A stretch of DNA of 64,000 nt from Lachnospiraceae bacterium (GCA_910574885.1 CAJTDD010000003.1:248001-312000); one strand, 5' to 3'. Counted from the stretch's first letter, positions 1 to 10,125 are shown. The notes: generated by a model not told the origin, from the sequence alone. Translations and numbers: made by a program.

Positions 1-3000
1 TTTCGGGCAAACGCAGGCACAGAAGTTACGAGTGATATCCTTATTTTACAGAAACGTGATCGTGTAATGGATATCCTGCCGGAATGGGTAAATCTTGATA
101 CCGATGTAAATGGAATCACTATAAACAGCTATTTTGTCCGGCATCCAGAGATGGTGCTTGGCGAGATGAAGATGGAAAGCACAAGGTTTGGCATGGACTC
201 CACCTGCAAAGCAAGGCAGGAAATACCGTTGTCTAAGCTGCTGTCTGAAGCTATGCAGCGGATAAACGGCGAAATCCCAGAATACGATTATGAGATTGAT
301 GAAATCTCCGACGAGCAGGATGCGGAAATCCCCGCCGACCCGAACGTGCGGAACTTCTCATTTACCCTTGTGGACGGAAAGCTCTACTTCCGAGAAAACA
401 ACAAAATGACCCCTGCAAAAGCATCCGTTACCGCAGAGAACCGCATGAAAGGGCTTGTGGAAATTCGTGACTGCGTGAGAAAGCTCATCCAGTACCAGAC
501 CGACGATTACCCAGAGAAAATGATACAGACCGAGCAGAAAAATCTCAACCGTCTTTATGACGGGTTCACAAAAAAATACGGCTTAATCAACAGCAGGGGA
601 AACTACCTTGCTTTTGCGGCAGACGAAAGCTACTTCCTCTTATGCTCTCTGGAAGTGCTTGACGACGAGGGGAAATTCAAGAAAAAGGCGGATATGTTCT
701 CAAAAAGGACGATAAAGCCTCATCGTGAAGTGACCTTTGTAGAAACGGCGAGCGAAGCCCTTGCCCTTTCTATCGGGGAGAAAGCCCTTGTCGATTTGGA
801 ATATATGGAGCGTCTCACAGGCAGGACGCAGGAGGAAATCATAAGGGAATTGCAGGGGGTTATCTATAAAGTGCCGTTATCCGAGCCTGCAAGATATGTG
901 ACCGCAGACGAATATCTGTCGGGAAATGTGCGTGAAAAACTGAAAACCGCAGGGATAGCGGCAAAGGCAGACCCAGAGCTTGGCATAAACGTGGCGGCTC
1001 TGGAAAAGGTCATCCCCAAGGATTTGCCCGCAAGTGAAATATCCGTCCGTTTAGGCACGACATGGATACCGCAGGAGGATATACAGAAATTTGTGGTGGA
1101 GCTTCTGACGCCGTCAAGCTATGCGGCGGGAAAGATCAGGGTACACTACACGCCCTATAACGGCGGCTGGTTCATTGAGAATAAGAATGCCGACGCAGGG
1201 AACGTCAAGGCGGACAGCACCTACGGCACAAAGCGGGCAAGCGCCTATCGTATGATAGAGGACACATTAAATTTAAGGGACACCCGAATCTTTGACTATG
1301 TTTATGACGAGCATAATAATAAAAAACCAGTGCTGAACCATAAGGAAACCACAGCGGCGCAGGCAAAGCAGGAGGTGATAAAACAGGCGTTTCAGGACTG
1401 GATCTGGAAAGACCCAGAGCGGAGGAACCGCCTTGTACGCTACTACAACGACACATTTAACAGCGTAAGACCCCGCGAGTATGACGGAAGCCATATCACA
1501 TTTGGCGGTATTAGCCCAGAGATTCAATTAAGACCGCATCAGGTCAATGCGATTGCCCATATCCTTTACGGCGGCAACACGCTTCTTGCCCACAAAGTGG
1601 GAGCGGGCAAGACCTTTGAGATGGTAGCCGCCGCACAGGAAAGTAAACGGCTGGGGTTATGCCAGAAATCCATGTTTGTCGTGCCGAACCACCTTGTCGG
1701 TCAGTGGGCGTCGGAGTATTTAAGGCTCTATCCGAGTGCAAATATTCTTGTGACCACCAAGCGGGATTTTGAAACGGGAAACCGCAAGAAGTTTTGCGGC
1801 AGGATTGCGACAGGGGATTATGATGCGGTGATTATCGGTCACAGCCAGTTCGAGCGAATCCCTATGAGCCAGGAACACCAGAGGGAACAGCTCATGCGTC
1901 AGCTTGACGATATTGAGCGTGGCATCGACGACGTGCGGGCATCCAAAGGGGAACAGTTTACGGTTAAGCAGCTCATGAAAACAAGGAAAGCAATTAAGGC
2001 GAAGCTCGACAAGCTCAACGATACCAAACGAAAAGACAGCGTGATTACCTTTGAGGAATTGGGCGTAGACAGGCTTTTTATAGATGAGAGTCATTTTTAC
2101 AAAAATCTTTACCTATTTACAAAGATGCGAAACGTCGGCGGCATCGCCCAGACCGAAGCACAGAAAAGCTCTGACCTCTTTATGAAATGCCGCTATTTGG
2201 ACAAAATTACGGGCAACCGCGGCGTGATTTTTGCGACGGGAACACCCATCTCAAACTCGATGGTCGAGATGTATTCTGTACAGAGGTATTTGCAGTACGA
2301 CACCCTTGTGAGGAAAGGACTACAGCATTTTGACAGTTGGGCGTCCACATTTGGCGAAACAGTTACGGCTCTGGAACTCGCCCCAGAGGGTACAAATTAC
2401 CGAGCCAAGACAAGGTTTGCAAAGTTCTATAATCTGCCAGAGTTAATGCAGATGTTCCGAGAGGTGGCGGACATCCAGACCGCCGATATGTTAAAGTTGC
2501 CTGTGCCAAAAGTAAATTACTATAATGTCAAGACGAAGCCGAGCCGGATACAGACGGAAATGGTGGCGGGGCTTGCAAAACGGGCAGAAAAAATTCGTGC
2601 GAAACTGGTAAAGCCAGAGACAGACAATATGCTCAAAGTGACAAACGACGGGCGGCAGCTTGCCCTCGACCAGAGAGTGATTGACCCAATTCTGCCAGAC
2701 GACCCGAACAGCAAAGTCAACGTCTGTGTGGACAATGTGTACCGTATCTGGGAGGGACACGCCGACACAAAAGCAACCCAAATCGTCTTTTGTGATTTAT
2801 CGACACCAACAAAAAGAAAGATAATAGAAACGCAGGAGGTTAGTGAAAATGTCTTTCAGATGATACCCGACCACTTTGAGAATGTTTATGATGATATGAG
2901 GAAGAAGCTCGTCGCCCGCGGTATCCCTGCGGAGCAGGTGCGTTTCATACACGAAGCGACCACAGACGTACAGAAAAAAGAGCTGTTTGCAAAGGTGAGG

Positions 3001-4056
3001 AGCGGTGAAGTTCGTGTGCTGTTCGGCTCTACCCAGAAAATGGGCGCAGGGACGAACGTACAAGACAGGCTCATTGCTATCCATAATCTCGACTGCCCCT
3101 GGAAACCGTCATGTTTGGAACAGCGGCAGGGGAGGATTGAGCGGCAGGGCAATATGTTCCCAGAGGTGGAAGTTTACCGCTATGTGACAGAGCAAACCTT
3201 TGACTCATACCTCTACCAGCTAGTGGAGGGAAAACAGAAATTCATCTCCCAGATCATGACGAGCAAAAGCCCTGTGCGTTCCGCCGAGGACGTGGACGAG
3301 GTTGCCCTTTCTTTCGCTGAGGTGAAAATGCTTGCCACAGGCGACGAACGTTTTAAAGAAAAAATGGATTTGGATATGCAGGTATCGAAGCTGAAAGTAT
3401 TGAAGCAGAGCTACCTTTCCGAGCATTACGACCTTGAGGACAGGATATTGAAGGACTATCCGCAGGCGATTAAAGACTATGAGGAACGTATCACAGCCTA
3501 TGGGAATGATACAGGGATTGCCAGCCGGAATAAGCCCCAGGGAGAAGAAAAGTTCTGCCCGATGACCATAAGGGGCGTAACCTATAAGGAAAAAGCAGAC
3601 GCAGGGGAAATGCTTATTGCTGTCTGCAAGGATAATCCGCTGTCAAAGCCAATGGAAATCGGCAGCTATCGCGGCTTCAAGATGGAGGTTTTTTATGATC
3701 CCATCAATACCCATTACTGCCTAAACCTTTGTGGAATGTGGAAACACATGGTTGATTTAGGATCGGACACTCTCGGCAATCTGACCCGAATTGAGAATGA
3801 GATTGCTAAACTCCCTGCAAAGCTGGAAGCCGCCAAGACCAGAAAGGAAGAAACTGTGGCGCAGCTTGAAACTGCAAAGATTGAGGTGGAAAAGCCCTTT
3901 GCCTTTGAGGACGAGCTGAAAGAAAAGACGGAACGGCTGAACGAACTCAATATAGAACTGAATCTGAATGAGAAAGAAAATGCCGTCATTGACGATGAGC
4001 CAGAGCAGAATAACGATGAACCGACCGAAAGAAAAAATACGGGCAGGGAGCGGTAA
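1..4056 (+). CDS. Giant methylase/SNF2-type helicase, C-terminal part
   Basis: The frame is open from base 1, so the gene begins outside the window; the first ATG at 67 is internal. About 1351 codons are present. The start of the visible part matches residues downstream of the methylase domain of the second copy at 58402 (NAGTEVTSDIL in both), which shows what is missing. A helicase follows: Walker A GAGKT near residue 534, DESH near 695, and motif VI QRQGRIERQG near 1041, the SNF2/DEAD-like order. The C-terminus is a charged coiled coil. Such proteins are hallmark genes of Tn1549-like ICEs and are thought to act on transferred or incoming DNA; the exact reaction is unknown. Confidence 0.9.
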   Translation, partial: FRANAGTEVTSDILILQKRDRVMDILPEWVNLDTDVNGITINSYFVRHPEMVLGEMKMESTRFGMDSTCKARQEIPLSKLLSEAMQRINGEIPEYDYEIDEISDEQDAEIPADPNVRNFSFTLVDGKLYFRENNKMTPAKASVTAENRMKGLVEIRDCVRKLIQYQTDDYPEKMIQTEQKNLNRLYDGFTKKYGLINSRGNYLAFAADESYFLLCSLEVLDDEGKFKKKADMFSKRTIKPHREVTFVETASEALALSIGEKALVDLEYMERLTGRTQEEIIRELQGVIYKVPLSEPARYVTADEYLSGNVREKLKTAGIAAKADPELGINVAALEKVIPKDLPASEISVRLGTTWIPQEDIQKFVVELLTPSSYAAGKIRVHYTPYNGGWFIENKNADAGNVKADSTYGTKRASAYRMIEDTLNLRDTRIFDYVYDEHNNKKPVLNHKETTAAQAKQEVIKQAFQDWIWKDPERRNRLVRYYNDTFNSVRPREYDGSHITFGGISPEIQLRPHQVNAIAHILYGGNTLLAHKVGAGKTFEMVAAAQESKRLGLCQKSMFVVPNHLVGQWASEYLRLYPSANILVTTKRDFETGNRKKFCGRIATGDYDAVIIGHSQFERIPMSQEHQREQLMRQLDDIERGIDDVRASKGEQFTVKQLMKTRKAIKAKLDKLNDTKRKDSVITFEELGVDRLFIDESHFYKNLYLFTKMRNVGGIAQTEAQKSSDLFMKCRYLDKITGNRGVIFATGTPISNSMVEMYSVQRYLQYDTLVRKGLQHFDSWASTFGETVTALELAPEGTNYRAKTRFAKFYNLPELMQMFREVADIQTADMLKLPVPKVNYYNVKTKPSRIQTEMVAGLAKRAEKIRAKLVKPETDNMLKVTNDGRQLALDQRVIDPILPDDPNSKVNVCVDNVYRIWEGHADTKATQIVFCDLSTPTKRKIIETQEVSENVFQMIPDHFENVYDDMRKKLVARGIPAEQVRFIHEATTDVQKKELFAKVRSGEVRVLFGSTQKMGAGTNVQDRLIAIHNLDCPWKPSCLEQRQGRIERQGNMFPEVEVYRYVTEQTFDSYLYQLVEGKQKFISQIMTSKSPVRSAEDVDEVALSFAEVKMLATGDERFKEKMDLDMQVSKLKVLKQSYLSEHYDLEDRILKDYPQAIKDYEERITAYGNDTGIASRNKPQGEEKFCPMTIRGVTYKEKADAGEMLIAVCKDNPLSKPMEIGSYRGFKMEVFYDPINTHYCLNLCGMWKHMVDLGSDTLGNLTRIENEIAKLPAKLEAAKTRKEETVAQLETAKIEVEKPFAFEDELKEKTERLNELNIELNLNEKENAVIDDEPEQNNDEPTERKNTGRER

Positions 4057-4136
4057 AATCCTGTTTGCACATTTGTATTGCGGATTTTGGTGAAGTATAA
4101 TAAAAGGCGGCAAGAAAAAAACGGAGGTGAGGAAGA

Positions 4137-4466
4137 ATGTCTGATACGTTCAAATTTGAAACATTTGTCGATGTCCACAGCAATATTTTTGAGGAATATC
4201 TTGGCTCTGTCATAGCGAAACTTTCCAAAGAAAACGAGGAATACCGTAGCCTTAGAGCCGAGATTGAGAGCTTTTATGAGAAATATCCGAAAGTCTTAGG
4301 CGTGTTTGATACGGAAACAGCGTCAGGGCTGACCGAGGAAGAATGTGCTGCACTCATTAAAGTGATTGAACTTAGGAACAAACTTACGGATATGGAGATG
4401 CAGTCGGTCTATTTTCGCGGCTGTTATGACAGCGTGGGCTATCTGAAAAAGGCAGGAATTTTATAA
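4137..4466 (+). CDS. Conserved ICE protein, unknown function
   Basis: A 109-residue acidic soluble protein with a good SD (ggaggtgagg, 4123-4132) just before the ATG. It has no signal peptide, membrane segment or motif I recognise. It directly follows the methylase/helicase gene with an 80-base gap and has the same base composition, so it belongs to the ICE backbone rather than to the AT-rich insert that follows. A terminator-like hairpin lies after its stop. Function unknown. Confidence 0.75.
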   Translation: MSDTFKFETFVDVHSNIFEEYLGSVIAKLSKENEEYRSLRAEIESFYEKYPKVLGVFDTETASGLTEEECAALIKVIELRNKLTDMEMQSVYFRGCYDSVGYLKKAGIL

Positions 4467-4480
4467 CGGACTAACCAAGA

Positions 4481-4517
4481 AAAAGGCGGTGTCAGCGGGA
4501 AACTGATACCGTCTTTT
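4481..4517 (+). terminator. Terminator-like hairpin
   Basis: AAAGGCGGTGTCAG pairs imperfectly with CTGATACCGTCTTT across a 7-base loop, and the right arm ends in a T run. It closes the backbone operon before the AT-rich cargo gene. Confidence 0.6.
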
Positions 4518-4704
4518 ACATAGCAAGCAGAGATAAAACATCTTTCTTGCAGATGTGAAATAACCTGCTCTGGTGGATTTTTTCATAAATGAATGATATA
4601 ATCAGAGTTGTAAATTGGAATTTGTAATGTTAATATTGGTTAACAAAGCGCAATTATTATTTTACGGTTTAATATATCATTATTTTAGTTAAAGGGGAAT
4701 GTCT

Positions 4705-5514
4705 ATGGAGTTTCCAAAACAGTTGAAAGATCAGGTATATAGATTATTACAAGAACCTACGCTTGATAAATTTAGAGAGTTTTTGCACGCACAAACAGGA
4801 GAGCATAATGCTATTGATTTCAAAAGACAATGGATTGAAAATGCGGCTTTAGCAAAAGAAATATTAGCACTGGCAAATTCACAAGGTGGTTTTATTGTAT
4901 TTGGAGTGGCTGAAAACGAAGATAAAAGTATGTGCGTTGAAGGCTTGTCTGAAATCAAGGACAAGGCTGTTATTTCTAATGGAATAAAGAATTTTATATC
5001 GTCGAATTTAAAATATGAAATCTACGATTTCGTATACAGTACATCTGAATACGAGGCATTAAAGGATAAGAAATTTCAAATGTTGTTTGTAGAAGACACA
5101 CCAGAATGTATCCCTTTTTTACCCAAAAAGGAAAGTGGTTCACTTAAACAAAATATGATTTATGTTCGTCGTGGAACTTCTTGTGAAATTGCAAATGAAG
5201 AAGAATTACAATCAATGCTTAACAGACGGATGAATTATTTACATCCTTTAAGCGGAGAGCCGCTTCAATTAGAAGAACATCTAAAACAATTGAAAATTCT
5301 CTATGAAAAGATTGAAAAAAATCATGTATATTACGAAACTGGTTTTGCGGCTGGAGTAGCTTCTATTTTTGACGCTATTACAAAATCGGCAATGCAGGGA
5401 AAGAGAGTAGTAGAACCTAATCCCCTTTATCCAGACGAAAGTTATGAACAATTCGTTTCAAGAATGATTGTAGAAAAAAAGAAAAAAATTGAACGAGTAC
5501 TTGATTTGTATTAA
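4705..5514 (+). CDS. AlbA_2 / Schlafen-like putative DNA-binding cargo protein
   Basis: A 269-residue protein. Residues about 25-165 fit the Schlafen AlbA_2 (old name AAA_4) domain: an early NAIDFKRQW segment, then LANSQGGFIVFGV with the conserved Ala-Asn and Gly-Gly, and later YVRRGTSCEIA. This family is linked to nucleic-acid binding and often to transcriptional control or defence. ATG 4705 is chosen over 4699 because the AAAGGGG site at 4691-4697 is only one base from the first ATG and seven from the second. The gene is markedly AT-richer than its neighbours and is bracketed by terminator-like hairpins, so it is probably inserted cargo. Its job in the element is unknown. Confidence 0.75.
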   Translation: MEFPKQLKDQVYRLLQEPTLDKFREFLHAQTGEHNAIDFKRQWIENAALAKEILALANSQGGFIVFGVAENEDKSMCVEGLSEIKDKAVISNGIKNFISSNLKYEIYDFVYSTSEYEALKDKKFQMLFVEDTPECIPFLPKKESGSLKQNMIYVRRGTSCEIANEEELQSMLNRRMNYLHPLSGEPLQLEEHLKQLKILYEKIEKNHVYYETGFAAGVASIFDAITKSAMQGKRVVEPNPLYPDESYEQFVSRMIVEKKKKIERVLDLY

Positions 5515-5633
5515 GCACAATAACATCTATGACTTAAATAAGAACTACTAAAATAATTGATACATAAATTTAAGTTTATGTAATCAAACAAATCCCAGTT
5601 TATCGTTCCAAAGAATTGAACAGATTTTTACAT

Positions 5634-5669
5634 AGCCGAGAGGTTTTCATTTACGAAAATCCCTTGGCT
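5634..5669 (+). terminator. Terminator-like hairpin
   Basis: AGCCGAGAGGTTTTC pairs with GAAAATCCCTTGGCT across a 6-base loop and is followed by TATTTTATTTT. It separates the AT-rich cargo gene from the next backbone operon, whose SD lies 13 bases after the hairpin. The 176-base gap holds no other feature I can support. Confidence 0.6.
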
Positions 5670-5699
5670 TATTTTATTTTCGGGAGGTGATTGATTCTA

Positions 5700-6689
5700 T
5701 TGAAAAGCAGCAGACCCTATGTGCAGATTGCTCCAGACGTGCTTGAACGGGCAAGGCAGATAGATTTGTTATCCTATCTTAGAGCCTACGAGCCGAGTAA
5801 TCTGGTAAAAGCCAAAGGCACAACAAACGTGTACTGCACCGCCGAGCATGACAGCCTAAAGATTTCCAACGGCAAATGGTACTGGTGGTCAAGGGGATTC
5901 GGCGGCTATTCTGCCCTTGACTATCTGATGAAAGTTAAGGAATACGGCTTCATAGAAGCTGTGGAAATCCTTACTGGGCAGACGATGGCAGAATGGGAAC
6001 CGCCGCCCCCTGCTATGAAAAAAGACGAGCCGAAAGTACTGCTCCTGCCGCCGAAAAATAAGAACTGCGACAGGGTAACAGAGTATCTTTTCGGGCGTGG
6101 CATTGATTACCAGCTCATCCAAGACTGTATTGCAGACGGTGTGATTTTTGAGAGCGCAGATTACCATAACGCTGTTTTTGTTGGAAAGGATGAGAGTGGA
6201 ACGACTAAGTACGCCGCCTGTCGTGGAACGGTAGGGAGCTTCAAGGGTGACGCAGCGGGGAGCGACAAACGGTATTCGTTCCGGCTTTTAGCGGGAGAGC
6301 CGAAAGATACCCTGCATTTATTTGAAGCCGCCATTGACTTACTCTCTTATGCCACCTATTTAAAATGGGAAGGAAAGGATTATAAGGCGGAGAATCTGCT
6401 CTCTTTGTCGGGCGTGTATCAGCCCAAGAAAGAGATAAAGGACAGCAAAATCCCCGTCGCCCTTACTACTTTTTTGAACGCGAACCCAGAAATAAAGACG
6501 ATTTATCTGCATTTGGATAAGGACAAGGCAGGTCGTCTATGTACCGTCGCCTTGAAAGAATTATTGCAGAAAGACTATCGAATCGTTGACGAACCGCCGC
6601 CAGTCGGCAAGGACTTCAACGATTTTTTAATGTCTTATTTGGGGCTTGAAAGGCAGAAACCAAAGCGTGAAAGAGGTGATGTGCGTTGA
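5700..6689 (+). CDS. DUF3991 and toprim domain protein (primase-like)
   Basis: About 329 residues. The N-terminal part (DVLERARQIDLLSYL, then a Cys/His-containing zinc-finger-like stretch with WYWWSRGFGG) fits DUF3991, related to the CHC2 fold of primases. The C-terminal part (about 200-300) fits a toprim domain: LHLFEAAIDLLSY, then YLHLDKDKAGR with the acidic DxD-like pair. Proteins of this kind occur beside relaxase genes of Tn1549-like ICEs and probably act in DNA processing or replication. The start is uncertain: SD GGAGG at 5683-5687 is followed by TTG at 5691 (too close) and TTG at 5700 (rather far). I chose 5700. Confidence 0.8.
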   Translation: MKSSRPYVQIAPDVLERARQIDLLSYLRAYEPSNLVKAKGTTNVYCTAEHDSLKISNGKWYWWSRGFGGYSALDYLMKVKEYGFIEAVEILTGQTMAEWEPPPPAMKKDEPKVLLLPPKNKNCDRVTEYLFGRGIDYQLIQDCIADGVIFESADYHNAVFVGKDESGTTKYAACRGTVGSFKGDAAGSDKRYSFRLLAGEPKDTLHLFEAAIDLLSYATYLKWEGKDYKAENLLSLSGVYQPKKEIKDSKIPVALTTFLNANPEIKTIYLHLDKDKAGRLCTVALKELLQKDYRIVDEPPPVGKDFNDFLMSYLGLERQKPKRERGDVR

Positions 6690-7066
6690 CTGTTCGAGTT
6701 TTTTTCTGCCAGAAATGACCGCAGCCACAGTAAAAATTAAAGACTGTCCTGTTTGACGCCGACCTTGTGAGGTTTTCCGATAGGGATTTTATATGCGGGG
6801 AAGCCGAGATAAAGGACGGATGTGAAGAAGATGAGGCTAAGAACGAGGATGTGGAGGGCGTATGGTGTTCGGACTGTCCGTATTTCTGCCCTGTATGCGA
6901 AGAATGTATGTATGAGGGCAAAGATGAAAGACACGTCTTACCAAGCACTGAATTTGGTTATCCATCTGCCGATGGAAACAAAATTCGCTTGTTAGGGGTC
7001 ACAGCCCCTAATACCCCTCAGAAAAGACCGCCGCCAGAGCGCGGCAGGAGGAAAGGAGTTTTAAGA
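6690..7066 (+). other. Gap with possible degraded Cys-rich small gene and a hairpin
   Basis: No confident gene. One frame from GTG 6767 runs into the next CDS and has a cysteine cluster (CSDCPYFCPVCEEC) at about 6871-6912, but it lacks an SD or good start. Another frame from ATG 6679 encodes 25 residues beginning MCVDCSSFF and then stops. The two together could be a small zinc-binding protein split by a frameshift. TTAGGGG and CCCCTAA form a perfect 7-bp stem with a 6-base loop at 6992-7011. Confidence 0.3.
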
Positions 7067-7231
7067 ATGAAAGACACAATATTTTTCATGCTCGGCACAA
7101 TGCTCGGAGGGATGTGCGGCGTGGCGTGTATGTGCGTGTTGCAGATTAACAGGCTGTACGAGGGAAAGGAGGAAGACGATGCGGAAAAGGAACGTGCAGA
7201 TACTTTTTCGTCTGACCGAGGAAGAAGCTGA
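7067..7231 (+). CDS. DUF3789 small membrane protein
   Basis: A 54-residue protein with one N-terminal membrane segment rich in Gly, Met and Cys (MKDTIFFMLGTMLGGMCGV) followed by a charged tail. This matches the DUF3789 family common in Tn1549-like ICEs just upstream of mobC. The start at 7067 has an SD (gaaaggag, 7051-7058). It overlaps the mobC start by 53 bases in another frame, suggesting translational coupling. Function unknown; probably membrane-anchored. Confidence 0.75.
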   Translation: MKDTIFFMLGTMLGGMCGVACMCVLQINRLYEGKEEDDAEKERADTFSSDRGRS

Positions 7232-7511
7232 ATACCTCTGCTCCCTTACAAAGAGGGCGGGGCGTTCCAGACAAGCCCTGCTTCAGTCGATGGTCATGGG
7301 CTACCGCCTATGCGAGAAGCCAGACCCAGAGTTTTATAAAATCATGCGGGAGCTGTCGGCTATCGGCAACCGTATCAACCAGCTTGCGGCAAAGGCAAAC
7401 GCCCTCAATTATGTGGACACGCCGCTGCTCAATGACGAAGCTAGGCGGTGGCGGGATTTCCGTCTGGACGTAAGCAGGAGTTTCCTTATTCCAAAGAAGA
7501 TGTCGAATTGA
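7179..7511 (+). CDS. mobC: MobC-like relaxosome accessory protein
   Basis: 110 residues. It opens with a ribbon-helix-helix-like segment (VQILFRLTEEEAEYL) and then the MobC core (MRELSAIGNRINQLAAKAN) with the conserved Gly-Asn-Asn/Gln pattern that helps a relaxase load at oriT. It has an SD (ggaaaggaggaag) upstream. The stop overlaps the relaxase start as TGATG at 7509-7513, typical of a coupled mobC-relaxase pair. An oriT is expected close upstream but cannot be defined by eye. Confidence 0.85.
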   Translation: MRKRNVQILFRLTEEEAEYLCSLTKRAGRSRQALLQSMVMGYRLCEKPDPEFYKIMRELSAIGNRINQLAAKANALNYVDTPLLNDEARRWRDFRLDVSRSFLIPKKMSN

Positions 7512-8643
7512 TGGCGGTTTGCGAAATCTGGGACGTGAAAGGAAGGCTCGACCATCCCATCGACTATGCCGAGAACCCAGGAAAGACCGTCAACCCCAGA
7601 TATACGGATGCGGACCTACAGGCGGTGAGGGATGTAATGGAGTATGCAGCCAACGGCGATAAGACCGAGAAACAGTTTTTTGTTACAGGCGTAAACTGCG
7701 ACCCTGCCACAGCGAGAGAGGAGATGGCGATAGCCAAGCGTCAGTGGAACGACGAAAGCAAGATTGTCTGCTACCATGGATTCCAGAGTTTCAAGGCGGG
7801 CGAAGTCACGCCAGAGCAGGCACATGAGGTCGGCGTGAAGTTAGCCGAGAAGATGTGGGGCGACCGATTCCAAGTGGTTGTGGCTACCCATCTGAATACG
7901 GAGTGCCTGCATAACCATTTTGTCGTCAACTCTGTTTCGTATGTGGACGGAAAGCACTATCATGACAATAAGAAGAACCTGCGGTTGCTGCGCAGGCGTT
8001 CCGATGAATTGTGTCGTGAGTATTCCTTATCCGTCGTCGAACACCCAAGGGGCAGGAAGAAGCCTTACGCTTTATACCAAGCTGAGAAGAACGGTCTGCC
8101 TACGAGGAATACTGTGGCAAGGCAGGCGGTGGACGAAGCAATCTCGAAATCGTTTACGCTGAAAGACTTTGACCGCCAGTTGTCGGAAATGGGATACCGT
8201 ATCAACTTTGATCCCAACCGCAAATACTGGACGATTATCGGCAAAGGCTGGCAAAGACCGAAACGGCTCTATCAGCTCGGAGAAGATTACACGAACGAGA
8301 GGATTACGGAACGCATACGGGAAAATTCCTATGCGGTGAAGTTCAGCCGATTTGCCGCTCCCACAAAGCCCGTTAAGGTCATAAGGGTAAAAGGCACATT
8401 AAAAGATACGAAGAAAATCGGCGGCTTGCGTGGGCTGTATCTGCATTACTGCTATCAGCTCGGCGTCCTGCCAAAGAAGAAACAGCAGAATTACGCAAGG
8501 CTTCATTATCTTCTGAAAGACGATTTGATGAAGATGGACGCTATCACAGACGAAACAAGGCTGCTCTGCCGCTGCCGTATAGAAACGGCAAAGCAGCTTT
8601 TGTTCCTTTATAGGAAATTCCGTCCTTTTGCGGCACAAAGAAA

Positions 8644-8668
8644 AACGTATGTTCATCGAACATACGTT
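8644..8668 (-). other. IS91 oriIS-side hairpin
   Basis: AACGTATGTTC and GAACATACGTT form a perfect 11-bp stem with a 3-base loop, 39 bases inside the IS end that abuts the GAAC target. A hairpin here is expected of the replication-origin end of IS91-family elements; the assignment is by position. Confidence 0.55.
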
Positions 8669-8712
8669 AGATGAATATGTGTTTTGGGTATACAAAACAG
8701 ACGGTAGAGGAT

Positions 8713-8889
8713 TTAGAAGATATAAAAGCCTTCTTCTCCAAAATCGTCACCAAATGGGTCATCTTCATTAAGGAAATAATCCATGTCGAGAAGGTCATCC
8801 TCGCTCATGCGGCGAATGTCCTCGGATGTCATTCCTTCCGGTGGATCATCCATATATTTTTTACGTAGTTTCTCTGCGTTTGGGTTCAT
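8713..8889 (-). CDS. Small acidic protein carried by the IS91 element
   Basis: A 58-residue protein starting MNPNAEKLRKKYMDDPPEG, with a very acidic C-terminal half (DDLLDMDYFLNEDD). Its start is set by an excellent SD (AAAGGAGG, minus strand, 7-8 bases before the ATG), so longer upstream readings are unlikely. It lies downstream of the transposase on the same strand and inside the IS. No domain is recognised. It may be a passenger or a transposition accessory. Confidence 0.6.
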   Translation of the reverse strand: MNPNAEKLRKKYMDDPPEGMTSEDIRRMSEDDLLDMDYFLNEDDPFGDDFGEEGFYIF

Positions 8890-8941
8890 AAGCACAGCCT
8901 CCTTTGAAAGGAGTATACCACAGGAATGGGATTTAAGGAAG

Positions 8942-10090
8942 TCATGCAGACGACCTTCTTTGACGAGAACGGGACATGACTTTCTCGTACATTTCTTCCA
9001 GAGAAACACGTTTGTGGCTGAAGTAAAGTTCTAAAAACAGCATGGTTGTACCACATTCGCACTTTAAGGGGTCATAACCAAAAGAAGAAAGGATGGCGGT
9101 ACGCCACTGGTTAAAGCTTCTGTAAATATGATGTTTTTCACGGGAAATGGCTCTGTGAAGTTTTTTATCAATCTCCCGGTGGCGGGCATAAATGCCGCCG
9201 TAGCGGATCATTTTGAAATGTTTTTCCGGGATATGTCGGATGAGGCGCTCTATGAACTCCATAACAGGAAGAGTTTCTTCGACATAGGCATCATCTTCGT
9301 GGCGGTTGTAGTGGAAGGTGACAAAGTCACCATCATAGCTGTCAATCCGGGACGTGGCGATAACAGGCCGCCCCAGATAGCGCCCAATGTATTTTATGGC
9401 AGTTTTTGGGTCACATTTATTAGGCTTTGCATAGACATAGAAACCGTCCTTGTGTTCCCGGTAACAGCGTGACTTAGCCTTTTTGAAAGAAGGACCGATT
9501 TTGGATGCCATTTCATTCAGCAGGGCAGTACGGAAAGCAGTGCGGAGATAGTTATAGTTGAAGTGGCTGGTATTGCGCCAGAAACCATTATCGCTGTAAC
9601 CACCCTCAGAAATAAGGCAGTGTATATGGGGGTTCCATTTTAAGTCCCTGCCAAAGGTGTGGAGAACCATGATAAAACCGGGAGTAAAGTTCATGGACTT
9701 ATTCTGCTTAAAAAACATGCGTGAAACAACATTGTTAACAGCATGAAAAAGGCAGTCGAGGAGGGAACGGTCATTTAGAAAAAACTCCCGAAGATGCTCA
9801 TCAATGGTAAAAATACAGTGGCGGTGGGAGACATTGATGAGTTTAAAGGACATACTGGTAGTGCGTTCCATGGCATATTTATTGCCGCAGGTGGGGCAGA
9901 AACGGCTTTTACAGCGGAAAGGGACAAACTTAAGCTTTCCGCAGTGGGGACAGCCATACATGGCGCCGCCAAAGGAGGGATCGCCGCAGTTGATCATTTT
10001 TTCAACATTTTCAATGACAGAGTCACGGGGATGTAGGATATAAATCATTTCTTCATAATGGTCCCTAAAAATATCTTGAAGTATGCTCAT
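8942..10090 (-). CDS. IS91-family rolling-circle transposase
   Basis: 382 residues. The N-terminus has a zinc-binding domain (CPHCGK near 45-50, CKSRFCPTCGNKYA near 61-74). The catalytic part has the HUH motif NPHIHCLISEGG near residue 150 and the tyrosine motif KYIGRYLGR, with two Tyr four apart as in Y2-type IS91 transposases. These cut single-stranded DNA and form 5'-phosphotyrosine links in rolling-circle transposition. A second zinc site (KCECGTT) lies near the C-terminus. Length is usual for the family and the protein looks intact, so the IS may still be active. Confidence 0.93.
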   Translation of the reverse strand: MSILQDIFRDHYEEMIYILHPRDSVIENVEKMINCGDPSFGGAMYGCPHCGKLKFVPFRCKSRFCPTCGNKYAMERTTSMSFKLINVSHRHCIFTIDEHLREFFLNDRSLLDCLFHAVNNVVSRMFFKQNKSMNFTPGFIMVLHTFGRDLKWNPHIHCLISEGGYSDNGFWRNTSHFNYNYLRTAFRTALLNEMASKIGPSFKKAKSRCYREHKDGFYVYAKPNKCDPKTAIKYIGRYLGRPVIATSRIDSYDGDFVTFHYNRHEDDAYVEETLPVMEFIERLIRHIPEKHFKMIRYGGIYARHREIDKKLHRAISREKHHIYRSFNQWRTAILSSFGYDPLKCECGTTMLFLELYFSHKRVSLEEMYEKVMSRSRQRRSSA

Positions 10091-10125
10091 AAGACTATTA
10101 TGCAGGAAAACGAAACAAAAAGAAA

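Noticed and set aside
1..66. ATG 67 as the true start of the left-edge helicase gene
   Set aside because: The frame stays open to base 1 and the upstream residues match the internal sequence of the second copy, so the gene is cut by the window edge.
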